64,000 nucleotides of DNA from an uncultured Eubacterium sp. (GTDB taxonomy: Bacteria > Bacillota > Clostridia > Lachnospirales > Lachnospiraceae). Position 1 is the stretch's first letter. Every line of letters starts with the position of its first letter. Shown piece after piece: positions 1 to 7,489 of this stretch. The stretch covers positions 68,296 to 132,295 of the forward strand of contig URKY01000002.1 in assembly GCA_900548465.1 (NCBI GenBank), written 5' to 3'. The notes below the pieces were generated by a model, which did not search any database, was not told the origin of the DNA, and saw nothing but the letters and a program-made list of their open reading frames with translations. Both the position numbers and the translations under genes were made by a program.

Positions 1-59
1 ACTGCTGCAACAATGACACATACTATAGCAATCAAAATAGTAATAATCTTCTTTTTCAT
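1..59 (-). CDS. N-terminus of an exported or membrane protein (cut by window edge)
   Basis: Reading leftward from an ATG at 57–59, 19 codons are visible before the window ends: a Lys-rich start (MKKK) followed by a wholly hydrophobic stretch, typical of a signal peptide or first membrane segment. An AAAGGA ribosome-binding site lies just upstream. It follows the solute-binding protein gene on the same strand, but a terminator separates them. The family cannot be judged from this fragment. Confidence 0.55.
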   Translation of the reverse strand, partial: MKKKIITILIAIVCVIVAA

Positions 60-77
60 TGTTGTCCTTTCTCTGTG

Positions 78-115
78 ATAAAAGCGGAACTACTGTTTTT
101 TGGCAGTTCCGCTTC
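78..115 (-). terminator. Rho-independent terminator after the solute-binding protein gene
   Basis: On the minus strand AAGCGGAACT pairs with AGTTCCGCTT around a loop of about 13 nt and is followed by TTTTAT. It sits 25 bp beyond the stop of the lipoprotein gene. Confidence 0.85.
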
Positions 116-139
116 TATGTTATTAACAATTAGTTTATA

Positions 140-1822
140 TTATTTAGCATCAATACCGTAGTATGTTTTTAAAGCATCTTTTAACTGTTTCTGTGCAGTT
201 CCGATACGTTTGTTGATTGTGTCATTCCAGTCTGGCAATCTTGATTTAACGTTATCAGCCCAGCCTTTATCTCCCGGCCAGCATCCTGCTACTGTTTCGT
301 CACCGTTGTGCATCCATTCATATAATGTGTCTTTCTTTTCGCCATTTTCTGTAACTGACTTTGTCCAACACTTTTCACATGCATCAGTGTAGTCTACAAG
401 AGTGTTCTTTCCTTCTTTCCAAATCTTAAGAACTTCCTGGAATCCAGGTTTATCTTTGTAAACTTTATGAGCTTCAAGTCCATTCCATAACTTCATCTGT
501 TCATCATAACCTTCACCTGTTACTACCGGGAATGAATCTCCTGCAGCAAGTTTCATCTGTCCGTTTTCTGAGAATTTCTGAGCGTAGACAGCTTTCTTAG
601 CTACTGTTGAAGCTGTCCAGAATGATGTGAATGTATAAGCTACATCACGCTTCTGAATTTCTTCTTTACTCCACTCGTTATTCTTATCATCTGCTGCATA
701 GTTATGTATACAAATCGGGTCCATAACAATCTTTACACTGTTGTCTGTGTATTTTGTTGATGGGAATGGATAGAAATCCCAATCAGCTGCTTTAATATAT
801 GCATCACTTTCTTTTGCTGATTTATCAGCACCTGCTGTCAAGAACCAAGGATCAACTACGTTAACTAATGTTCTGTTGTTTGTGAAGTAATACCATGTGT
901 AACCCTGGCTTTCTTTTACAATTTCTTTTGTAAGAGCACCTGAACCTTCAGCAGAATCGATTGTACAATCTGACCACTTAGGAATGTAACTTAATAATGA
1001 TTTAACTTCTTCATTATTTAAATCAACCTTGTTATCTTTTTCAATTGATCTTGCAATTACGTTTGTTCCGATATTTAAGATTGTTCCCGGAATTCCTTTG
1101 ATTCCCCAAAATGTCTTCTTGTCAGCTTTTGTAATAAAACGTGTGAATTCATCAATCGTCCAATCAGGATCAGGAACATTAATATTATTGTCCTCTGCTA
1201 ATGATTTGTTTACCCAAATACCCCAAGGAATTGTATATGATGGGATACCTGCCTGAAATCCACTGTAATTAATCTTGCTCATAAGTGATTTGTTGTAAGT
1301 CTTATATGTATCATCATCTTTGTATACCGACAAATCTGCAACTAAACCTTTCTTAACATCACCTGTCACGTCTGTTGATGCCCAGATGTCAGGGTATTTC
1401 TTATATTTAGCCTTGAATGTTTCCATTTCCTGTTCCCATGACTGTGTATTATACTGATCAGGGTCACCTGATTTTGACCACAGATTAATCTTTACATTAG
1501 GATATGTTTCATTAAATTTCTTAGCCACTGCATATACCTGAGCTACGTTACTAGCTTTGATATTAGCAGGGTCTGCTAACTTCTTTCCTGCAGCACTGTC
1601 AGGATTTCCGATATCTTCATAATAGTTTCCATCTCCGGACCAAACCATAATGGAAATATCACCCTTTACATTTTTGTCCAGCTTCATTGAGATACCTAAA
1701 TCTCCATCTCCGCTGCCTCCTTTGTTTCCACTTTTGCTTCCGCCACATCCTGTTAAAAGCATAGATGTACCTAAAACGAGCGCAAGTGATAAAGCTAATG
1801 CTTTACGGCCTAATTTTCTCAT
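140..1822 (-). CDS. ABC transporter extracellular solute-binding lipoprotein (sugar type)
   Basis: 560 residues. A Lys/Arg start and hydrophobic core lead to the lipobox LLTGC with the acylated Cys at residue 26, then a Gly/Ser linker. This marks a lipoprotein on the outer face of the membrane. The body reads as a family-1 type extracellular binding protein, with SIMVWSGDG near the N-terminus and the class's typical alternation of aromatic and Lys-rich segments; such proteins pass sugars to an ABC permease. No permease or ATPase genes lie beside it in the window, so the substrate is unknown. The RBS GAAGGAGG is well placed before the ATG at 1822. The gene is monocistronic, with its own promoter and terminator. 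Confidence 0.85.
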   Translation of the reverse strand: MRKLGRKALALSLALVLGTSMLLTGCGGSKSGNKGGSGDGDLGISMKLDKNVKGDISIMVWSGDGNYYEDIGNPDSAAGKKLADPANIKASNVAQVYAVAKKFNETYPNVKINLWSKSGDPDQYNTQSWEQEMETFKAKYKKYPDIWASTDVTGDVKKGLVADLSVYKDDDTYKTYNKSLMSKINYSGFQAGIPSYTIPWGIWVNKSLAEDNNINVPDPDWTIDEFTRFITKADKKTFWGIKGIPGTILNIGTNVIARSIEKDNKVDLNNEEVKSLLSYIPKWSDCTIDSAEGSGALTKEIVKESQGYTWYYFTNNRTLVNVVDPWFLTAGADKSAKESDAYIKAADWDFYPFPSTKYTDNSVKIVMDPICIHNYAADDKNNEWSKEEIQKRDVAYTFTSFWTASTVAKKAVYAQKFSENGQMKLAAGDSFPVVTGEGYDEQMKLWNGLEAHKVYKDKPGFQEVLKIWKEGKNTLVDYTDACEKCWTKSVTENGEKKDTLYEWMHNGDETVAGCWPGDKGWADNVKSRLPDWNDTINKRIGTAQKQLKDALKTYYGIDAK

Positions 1823-1894
1823 TTCTAATTTTCCTCCTTCTCGAAAAAACTTTCACCTACATTAGAATTTCACATAGTGATATTCTTGAAAGTA

Positions 1895-1923
1895 ATTTTA
1901 TCACAACAGTATGTACAAATCAA
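1895..1923 (-). promoter_or_regulatory. Sigma-A-type promoter of the solute-binding protein gene
   Basis: On the minus strand TTGATT (1918–1923) and TAAAAT (1895–1900) are separated by 17 bp, about 70 bp upstream of the start codon. Confidence 0.6.
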
Positions 1924-2062
1924 CAAGAAAAAACGATTTTACTTTGAAAAATATTGTGATTTTTTAACAACATGCACTAAATGCTTATATTGTACAAATA
2001 TAATTTTTGACTATTTTTTACAATTTGCACTTTGACAATTTATTCACAATCACTACATGTAG

Positions 2063-2075
2063 TGAAACGTTTTCA
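2063..2075. promoter_or_regulatory. LacI/CcpA-like operator candidate
   Basis: TGAAACGTTTTCA is a near-palindrome centred on CG, the hallmark of LacI-family operators, but it is one base shorter than the usual catabolite-responsive element. It lies about 140 bp upstream of the promoter proposed for the sugar-binding lipoprotein. Assignment is by resemblance only. Confidence 0.35.
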
Positions 2076-2208
2076 TAATATATACAATATAATGAAATCA
2101 TTTTTATATAGAAAAATATTTTTATCTGATAATAATTGTCCTTAATTTATGAGACAGTTTACCGATTTGAGTATTTTTGCTTTGTTCCATACTCTATCCG
2201 GGATGAGT

Positions 2209-2534
2209 TTACACAATTTTAGAGATTTGATGATTTGTTTGCGTAATTTGGTCTTGTCTTGCGCTCTATCGGGGATGCTTTTACACAATTCTAGACATTT
2301 GATGATTCGTTTGTGTAATTCACTCTCGACTTATGCCGTGTTGCAGATACTTTTACACAATTTTAGAGATTTGATAATTTATTTGTGTAATTCACTCTTA
2401 GTTTACGCTCTACAGGGGACGCTTTTACACAATTCTAGACATTAAATGATTTGTTTGTGTAATTTGGTCTTGTTTTGCACTATACCAGAGATGATTTTAC
2501 ACATTTTAATGAATAAAATGATTTGTTTGTGTAA
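2209..2534. repeat. Five-unit 72-bp tandem array of inverted repeats
   Basis: TTACACAA or a one-base variant starts at 2209, 2281, 2353, 2425 and 2497, exactly 72 bp apart. Each is followed 30 bp later by TTGTGTAA or a variant, giving five 38-bp inverted repeats. Spacers are also related (forms of CTCTAYCGGGGATG). A degenerate half unit can be traced from about 2177. An open frame across it (98 codons, repetitive Leu/His peptide) is explained by the repeat and has no RBS, so I treat the array as non-coding. Confidence 0.85.
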
Positions 2535-2568
2535 TCCCTCTTTTTAGAGGGGCATCTATACATTGCAA

Positions 2569-2634
2569 ATCACACACGATATATACAAGGGGCTACCCCC
2601 ATGCTTGACAAAGAGCCTAAAAATCGTGCGTGAT
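2569..2634. other. Stem-loop beside the tandem array
   Basis: ATCACACACGAT (2569–2580) pairs with ATCGTGCGTGAT (2623–2634) at 11 of 12 positions, enclosing a GGGG…CCCC mini-stem. A further small hairpin with CCCTC/GAGGGG arms lies just before it at about 2536–2552. The role is unknown. Confidence 0.5.
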
Positions 2635-2656
2635 CCCCCATGATTGGTTTCGAAGT

Positions 2657-2694
2657 AAAAAAGAAGCAGAGCTTACAATGTAAGTTCTGCTTCC
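2657..2694 (-). terminator. Rho-independent terminator of the carbohydrate-binding-like gene
   Basis: On the minus strand GAAGCAGAACTTAC pairs with GTAAGCTCTGCTTC around a short loop and is followed by TTTTTT. Confidence 0.9.
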
Positions 2695-2733
2695 AAAATA
2701 CTATCTAATTAAATTTATATATGTACACGTTAA

Positions 2734-3522
2734 TTAGTCGTTTTCTCTTTTTCTTGCAAATACAACGATAACTGATGCTGCAAGTATTGCTGCCACACCA
2801 CAAGCGATAGGTGTGAAATCACCTGTTGCCACTGTCTGCTTAGCATTTGTATCTGTTGCCTGCTGTGTGTTTGTATTTGTATTTGTATTTGTGTTTGTCT
2901 GTGCTGCTGCTTTTGCTTCAAGTGAATAACCTGACATCTTAAGGGTTGTTCCTTTTCCAGCAACATCACCCTTGCCATCACTGATAGACTTCTGTCCACC
3001 TTCAGCCCAATCATAAAGACCACTCTTCTTTTCGTCATCTCTGTCACCGAATTCCCCACCTAAACCGAAGTAAACTGATGTAGCATCGCATTTAGCTGTG
3101 AAAGTTTCATTGATAGTAGTTGTCTGACCTTTCTTTAAGTGAACCCATTTAGCGAATGCAATATTATCTTTTGTTGCAATCTTTATAACAATCCACTTAT
3201 CAAGTTTGCTTGATGACAAATTACATTTAAGTGTGTATTCCTGACCTTTTTTTATTGATACGTTTCCGTATCCCTGTTTTGAATCCTGAAACATCTGACA
3301 GCCCCAAACACCACCCCATCCGATAGTGTCTAACTTAACTGTCCATCCAGTTGCTGTATTCTGTGTTACTTTTCCTTCTGACGCTTCATACCAAGTATGA
3401 CCCGGTTTTCCATCAAATCCAATGTAATCACCCCATGGTGCTTTTGCGAATACGCTTACGCACATTCCAAGTGTAAGTGTGAGAGCTGATATAACAGCTA
3501 CCATTCTCTTTAACGCTTTCAT
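2734..3522 (-). CDS. Secreted cell-surface protein with a carbohydrate-binding-like beta-domain
   Basis: 262 residues. A signal peptide (MKALKRMVAV… ending VFA at residue 26) is followed by a Trp/Gly-rich domain of about 170 residues resembling CBM4/9-type jelly-roll modules: aromatic-rich strands with segments such as GWGGVWGCQMFQD and FGLGGEFGD. Then comes a Thr/Asn-repeat linker and a C-terminal tail VATGDFTP–hydrophobic helix–ARKREND. That tail resembles a sortase sorting signal or membrane anchor, but it is not a canonical LPXTG. No catalytic motif is visible, so it probably binds rather than cleaves. The 6-bp repeat coding the linker (about 2864–2900) could vary in length by slippage. 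RBS GAGGAGG precedes the start, and a terminator follows. Confidence 0.7.
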   Translation of the reverse strand: MKALKRMVAVISALTLTLGMCVSVFAKAPWGDYIGFDGKPGHTWYEASEGKVTQNTATGWTVKLDTIGWGGVWGCQMFQDSKQGYGNVSIKKGQEYTLKCNLSSSKLDKWIVIKIATKDNIAFAKWVHLKKGQTTTINETFTAKCDATSVYFGLGGEFGDRDDEKKSGLYDWAEGGQKSISDGKGDVAGKGTTLKMSGYSLEAKAAAQTNTNTNTNTNTQQATDTNAKQTVATGDFTPIACGVAAILAASVIVVFARKREND

Positions 3523-3746
3523 GTTAAATCCTCCTCTTTAATTGCGAAATATCGCTATTTATGGTTACTATATCACGATGCACCTATTAATTCAATAAAT
3601 AAAAACAGTTTTATTGTTGTTTCTAACATAATTTACAATTTTCATTTTGAATTACTGTATATTTTTACTAAACATAATATTTAAAATATAATAATAATAT
3701 GTTAGAATTGTTTCTATTAATAAGAAAAGGAGATTTTCAATTTATT

Positions 3747-4463
3747 ATGATTAGACTTATATTATTATTACTATTTCTTACAGTCTATTTTCTTGTTTCC
3801 ATGCCAATACAGCTGGCAGAATTAATTATCGAAAAATTCAATATGGATGTAAGGAATAAAAGCAGTCTGCGTTTTGTTCAATGGGGACTGAGATGCGTAT
3901 CATTTATTTCCGGAGTCAAAATAGAAGTTAAGGGGCTTGAAAACATTCCGGAAGACCAGGCCGTATTATTTATCGGTAATCACATCAGTTTATTTGACAT
4001 AATCATTACTTATCCTCTTATGAAAAACTATACCGGATATATTGCTAAAAAGGAAATTAAAAAGGTTCCTTTTTTAAGTTGGTGGATGTACTTTGTTAAC
4101 TGTATTTTTCTTGACAGAAGCAATCCAAGACAGGGGCTTACTTCTATATTAAAGGCTACCGATTATATTAAAAACGGGATTTCAATATTCCTTTTTCCTG
4201 AAGGCACCCGCTCAAAGGATGGAAAATTACATGAATTTAGAGATGGTGGTTTCAAAATTGCGACAAAATCAAAGTGTCCTGTTATCCCTGTAGGAATACA
4301 AAATACTTCTAATATACTTGAGCGACAGTTTCCTCGTATAAAATCTTCACATGTAACTGTCACCTTTGGAAAACCTATATATACAGCTGGCATGGACCGT
4401 GCCCAGCAGAAAGCCCTTCCGGCACAAGTTTGGAATGAAGTCAAAAATTTGTCAGGTCAGTAA
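3747..4463 (+). CDS. plsC: 1-acyl-sn-glycerol-3-phosphate acyltransferase
   Basis: 238 residues. It adds the second acyl chain to lysophosphatidic acid to make phosphatidic acid at the inner membrane face. It has an N-terminal hydrophobic helix (residues 1–20), the catalytic HX4D motif (NHISLFD, His79 and Asp84), and the glycerol-phosphate binding FPEGTRSKDGK. I chose the ATG at 3747 because AAAAGGAGA lies 13 bp upstream. A longer reading from 3699 lacks an RBS and would put polar residues before the membrane helix. The gene is transcribed toward the small membrane protein gene, with 108 bp between them. Confidence 0.88.
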   Translation: MIRLILLLLFLTVYFLVSMPIQLAELIIEKFNMDVRNKSSLRFVQWGLRCVSFISGVKIEVKGLENIPEDQAVLFIGNHISLFDIIITYPLMKNYTGYIAKKEIKKVPFLSWWMYFVNCIFLDRSNPRQGLTSILKATDYIKNGISIFLFPEGTRSKDGKLHEFRDGGFKIATKSKCPVIPVGIQNTSNILERQFPRIKSSHVTVTFGKPIYTAGMDRAQQKALPAQVWNEVKNLSGQ

Positions 4464-4571
4464 ATTTTTTAATCAATTTATATTTATTAATAAGAAAAAA
4501 AGTTATTTTATTGTAAATTTATGTATTAAATGTTAGAATATCACAGAAACATTATAAAAAGGAGGTACGGG

Positions 4572-5030
4572 ATGCTTAATAATATGCCAGTTATAGCACT
4601 TGGTGCTTTAAGTATTACACTTATCGTAATAGCTGCTGTTTTACTTATAGCAGTTGTTGCACTTTATTTTGTCGGAAAAAAAGCCGAAAAGAAACAAGCT
4701 GAACAGCAGAAAACTTTACAGGAAAACGCACAGACAATCAGTTTATTTGTAATTGATAAGAAGAAATTAAAACTAAAGGACGCAGGTCTTCCAAGTATCG
4801 TCGTAGAGCAGACACCAAAGTATGCAAGACGTGCTAAATTACCTATTGTCAAAGTTAAAGCCGGTCCAAGAGTTATGAATCTTATTGCTGACGCAAAAAT
4901 CTATGAACAGATTCTTCCTAAACAGGAAATCAAGGCTACAGTCAGTGGTATCTATATAACAGGCTTCAAACGTATTCGTGGTCCTGTTTACGAACCACCA
5001 AAGAAAAAGAAACGTTTCGGCAGAAAATAA
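4572..5030 (+). CDS. Small single-pass membrane protein of unknown function
   Basis: 152 residues from the ATG at 4572, preceded by GGAGGT. One long hydrophobic segment (about residues 8–34) is followed by a Lys/Gln-rich stretch (KKAEKKQAEQQ), a compact mixed domain with KVKAGPRVMNLIADAK, and a very basic tail (PPKKKKRFGRK). The predicted layout is N-terminal membrane anchor with a basic cytoplasmic domain, so it may touch membranes, ribosomes or nucleic acid; that is inference. I do not recognise the family. The downstream structured element at 5044 begins 14 bp after its stop. Confidence 0.7.
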   Translation: MLNNMPVIALGALSITLIVIAAVLLIAVVALYFVGKKAEKKQAEQQKTLQENAQTISLFVIDKKKLKLKDAGLPSIVVEQTPKYARRAKLPIVKVKAGPRVMNLIADAKIYEQILPKQEIKATVSGIYITGFKRIRGPVYEPPKKKKRFGRK

Positions 5031-5043
5031 AAAATATCAGAGT

Positions 5044-5243
5044 AAAAAATTATAAATAAAAAAGACTGTTGTGAGAAACAATCGGAAGGATTTTGTAATC
5101 TTTACGAGCATAGCTACAATCGCGAAGCACTGTTCGAAGTTGCGAAGCAACTGAGTTTGCGGGAACGATTGTTAATAAGCGACGCAGTAAAGATAAAAAT
5201 CCGACGCGTTTCACATAACAGTCTTTTTTATTTATAATTTTTT
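5044..5243 (+). repeat. Structured intergenic element, copy A
   Basis: Outer arms 5044–5070 and 5217–5243 are perfect 27-bp reverse complements, A-rich on the left and T-rich on the right. Inside are nested stems: CTTTAC/GTAAAG (5100–5105, 5187–5192), ACAATCG/CGATTGT (5116–5122, 5166–5172) and the hairpin GTTGC-GAA-GCAAC (5139–5151). The core between 5100 and 5192 is clearly related to copy B at 7263–7475, which lies on the opposite strand. Copy A fills the gap between the convergent membrane-protein gene and the DUF1934 gene, so it can act as a bidirectional terminator; the conserved core suggests more. Confidence 0.8.
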
Positions 5244-5256
5244 AATCTAATATTTT

Positions 5257-5676
5257 TTAATTATTATGCTGTATGTTTATCTCTATTTTGTTGTCGGAGA
5301 CTTTGTCTCCATCAATAAACATTTCGTAGTCTACCAAGAGATTAACATCAGATTCCTTTTCGTTTAAGGAAATATTTTTAGTAAACACTTCAATAAGCAT
5401 GTCACCGAAAGGTGTGCTGTAAAGTGACTGGTTTGTTTTATTTAATGTAAAATTAAGTTTAGTGTTTACAGCACCTTTTCTTGTAACTTCAATAAAGTCT
5501 TTATCAAACTTAATGATATTACTTATTTTTTTATTGTTCTCTTCTAGTTCATCATAGAAAGCGTAGTGTTTTTCATTTTTTATATAATGCTTTCCGGCTG
5601 ATATTGTTTCTATGCTTTCACCTGAATCATCAACTACCTGAAGACCTGAAATCTTTATTATTGCATCATTTTTCAT
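5257..5676 (-). CDS. DUF1934 family beta-barrel protein (YwiB-like)
   Basis: 139 residues, cytoplasmic, no signal peptide. The pattern (ISGLQ near residue 10, YAFYDE, a central KFDKDFIEVTRKG, then TPFGDMLIEVFTKNI and LLVDYEMFIDG) fits DUF1934, a small calycin-like beta-barrel family of unknown biochemical role in Firmicutes. Its ATG directly follows the TAA of murI with no spacer, so it is translationally coupled and co-transcribed with the wall gene. Confidence 0.8.
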   Translation of the reverse strand: MKNDAIIKISGLQVVDDSGESIETISAGKHYIKNEKHYAFYDELEENNKKISNIIKFDKDFIEVTRKGAVNTKLNFTLNKTNQSLYSTPFGDMLIEVFTKNISLNEKESDVNLLVDYEMFIDGDKVSDNKIEINIQHNN

Positions 5677-6495
5677 TTAATATTCCTCTATATTAATTCT
5701 GTTTGTTTCGTCTATCCGGAAAGGCATAATCGAATTGGCAAAACTCTTAAATTTGTCTGCTGCATCGCTTACAAAAAACTGATACTTAGGTTTTGCATTA
5801 ATGTCTGCACGAATGTTGTTCTTTTTCAAAAGTTCCCCAAGGCTTATTGCTGTTTCATACGCCGGATTAACCAGATTAACGTTCTCCCCCATTATCTTTC
5901 CTATTGTGCTTCTAAGCAATGGGTAATGTGTACATCCAAGAATAAGGCTATCGATATTCTGTTCCTTTAATTCATCCAAATATCTTCTGGCGACCTCATC
6001 TGTTACAGTATCATGAAGCATTCCTTCTTCTACAAGAGGCACAAAAAGCGGACAGGCTTTTCCAATGACTGTAGCTTCCGGATCAATTCCATGAATATAC
6101 TCAGTATAAAGTTCACTGTTAATAGTTCCCTCTGTACCTATTATTCCAATTCTATTGTTCTTTGTATTTTCAATTGCTGACTTTGCTCCCGGCTTCACTA
6201 CCCCAATAATTGGAATGTCTAATTCTTTTTCTATCGTATCCAAAGCAAAAGCACTGGCTGTATTACATGCAATTACAATTGCCTTTACATTCTTTGTTCT
6301 CAAAAATCTTACTATCTGTCTTGAATATCTTATAATTGTATCTTTTGATTTGCTCCCGTATGGCACACGGGCAGTATCACCAAAATAAACAATACTTTCG
6401 TTTGGAAGCTGTCTTGTGATTTCTCTTGCCACGGTAAGTCCGCCTACACCTGAATCAAAAACACCTACCGGTGCATTCTTATTAACACTATCCAT
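5677..6495 (-). CDS. murI: Glutamate racemase
   Basis: 272 residues. It converts L- to D-glutamate for peptidoglycan. Visible motifs are GVFDSGVGGLTV near the N-terminus, YFGDTARVPYG, the first catalytic Cys in IACNTASA, and the second in LGCTHYPLL. I start at the ATG at 6495 because AGGAAAGG lies upstream and the protein then begins just before the GVFDSG motif; a longer frame adds only a Lys/Arg-rich extension. It is divergent from spoIIR and coupled to the DUF1934 gene. Confidence 0.93.
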   Translation of the reverse strand: MDSVNKNAPVGVFDSGVGGLTVAREITRQLPNESIVYFGDTARVPYGSKSKDTIIRYSRQIVRFLRTKNVKAIVIACNTASAFALDTIEKELDIPIIGVVKPGAKSAIENTKNNRIGIIGTEGTINSELYTEYIHGIDPEATVIGKACPLFVPLVEEGMLHDTVTDEVARRYLDELKEQNIDSLILGCTHYPLLRSTIGKIMGENVNLVNPAYETAISLGELLKKNNIRADINAKPKYQFFVSDAADKFKSFANSIMPFRIDETNRINIEEY

Positions 6496-6639
6496 AATAT
6501 TACCTTTCCTTTTTCGTTCCTTTATTTTACCTTTTATATAATAATAATTCAATAGAATTGAATAAAATGTTTTTCCCGGGTAATAATCTTTGTATAAAAG
6601 TCAAATGCCACTAAAATGGTGACAGAAATGGAGATTATT

Positions 6640-7248
6640 ATGAAATATATGAAATACATAGTATGTTTAGTACTTACCTTAGGAATAATTACTTTTGCAA
6701 TGTATGCAAACATGGAAACAAAAAGTGCCCGCAAATCACTTTCTCAAAGTGCCATACGTTTCCACGTTTTGGCAAACAGCGATTCAACATCCGATCAGGA
6801 ACTGAAAATGAAAGTTAAAAAAGCTGTCGTTGATTATATATATCACAATACCAATGACTTCGACACAATAGACGAAACAAAAATATTTTTAACGCGACAT
6901 GACGCCCGCATAAAAAGAATCGCTGAAAATGTATTAACTGCCAACAGTTCTGACTACAACATATCCTCAACTTTCGGCAAAGACACATTTCCAACGAAAT
7001 CTTATGGTGACGTCACATTTCCAGCAGGTGAATACACCTCCTACACCCTAACTATCGGTTCCGGCAAAGGTCATAACTGGTGGTGTGTACTTTACCCGCC
7101 CCTTTGCTTCATTGATGAGTCCACCGGAGTCCTTCCCGACTCATCCAAGCAACAATTGAAAGAAAATCTGACAGAAACAGAATATCAGGTCATTAAAAAA
7201 TACAAATTTAAATACCTGACTTTCCTGAACAAATTTATAGAAAATTAA
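6640..7248 (+). CDS. spoIIR: Stage II sporulation protein R
   Basis: 202 residues from the ATG at 6640, with GGAG 6 bp upstream. A signal peptide or anchor (YIVCLVLTLGIITFAMYA) precedes the family signature IRFHVLANSDS…DQELK and the conserved GHNWWCVLYPPLCFID. In Bacillus this secreted protein is made in the forespore and triggers SpoIIGA to cleave pro-sigma-E in the mother cell. Together with the CotS kinase and SPOCS/LysM genes nearby, it points to a spore-forming ancestry. It stands alone, divergent from murI. Confidence 0.92.
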   Translation: MKYMKYIVCLVLTLGIITFAMYANMETKSARKSLSQSAIRFHVLANSDSTSDQELKMKVKKAVVDYIYHNTNDFDTIDETKIFLTRHDARIKRIAENVLTANSSDYNISSTFGKDTFPTKSYGDVTFPAGEYTSYTLTIGSGKGHNWWCVLYPPLCFIDESTGVLPDSSKQQLKENLTETEYQVIKKYKFKYLTFLNKFIEN

Positions 7249-7262
7249 GTTTAAATATTTTT

Positions 7263-7475
7263 GGAAACTGTGGGGGGCAAAACAAAAGAAACCGGAGTAA
7301 AAAACTGTCGTATTTCTACCTTTGCTGCGCCGCATATTAACAATTGCTCTCGCAAACTCAGCCACTTTGTGGCTTCAAACAGCGCTCCGCAATTGTAGCT
7401 ATGCTCGCAAAGCTAACGAAATACTTCCAATGTTTTTTTTCTTCCGGTTTCTTTTGTTTTGCCCCCAGATTTTCC
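7263..7475 (-). repeat. Structured intergenic element, copy B
   Basis: Outer arms (about 7263–7296 and 7443–7475) are near-perfect reverse complements containing GGCAAAACAAAAGAAACCGG. Their sequence is unrelated to the outer arms of copy A. Inner stems correspond one to one with copy A but with different base pairs: CTTTGC/GCAAAG (7320–7325, 7407–7412), ACAATTGC/GCAATTGT (7340–7347, 7389–7396) and hairpin GCCAC-AAA-GTGGC on the minus strand (7361–7373). Unpaired core positions such as GAGCATAGCT and CTGAGTTTGCG are conserved. It lies between convergent spoIIR and ispE. Confidence 0.8.
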
Positions 7476-7489
7476 GAAATCACTTAAAC

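Noticed and set aside
2149..2445. 98-codon plus-strand open frame over the 72-bp array
   Set aside because: The repetitive Leu/His/Arg peptide simply follows the DNA repeat, which is a multiple of three bases long. It has no RBS and no homology I can see.
2209..2534. CRISPR array
   Set aside because: Units are 72 bp with related, degenerate spacers and inverted arms; no cas genes are nearby and repeats are not identical.
2209..2534. Replication origin based on TTTTACACA (DnaA-box-like) in four units
   Set aside because: No dnaA, dnaN or recF in the window, and the matching arm is equally explained by the inverted repeat. Kept only as a remark.
5044..7475. Insertion sequences bounded by inverted repeats
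   Set aside because: Each is about 200 bp with no transposase, the arms differ between copies, and no target duplication was recognised. A small non-autonomous element cannot be excluded, but a structured RNA fits the compensatory changes better.
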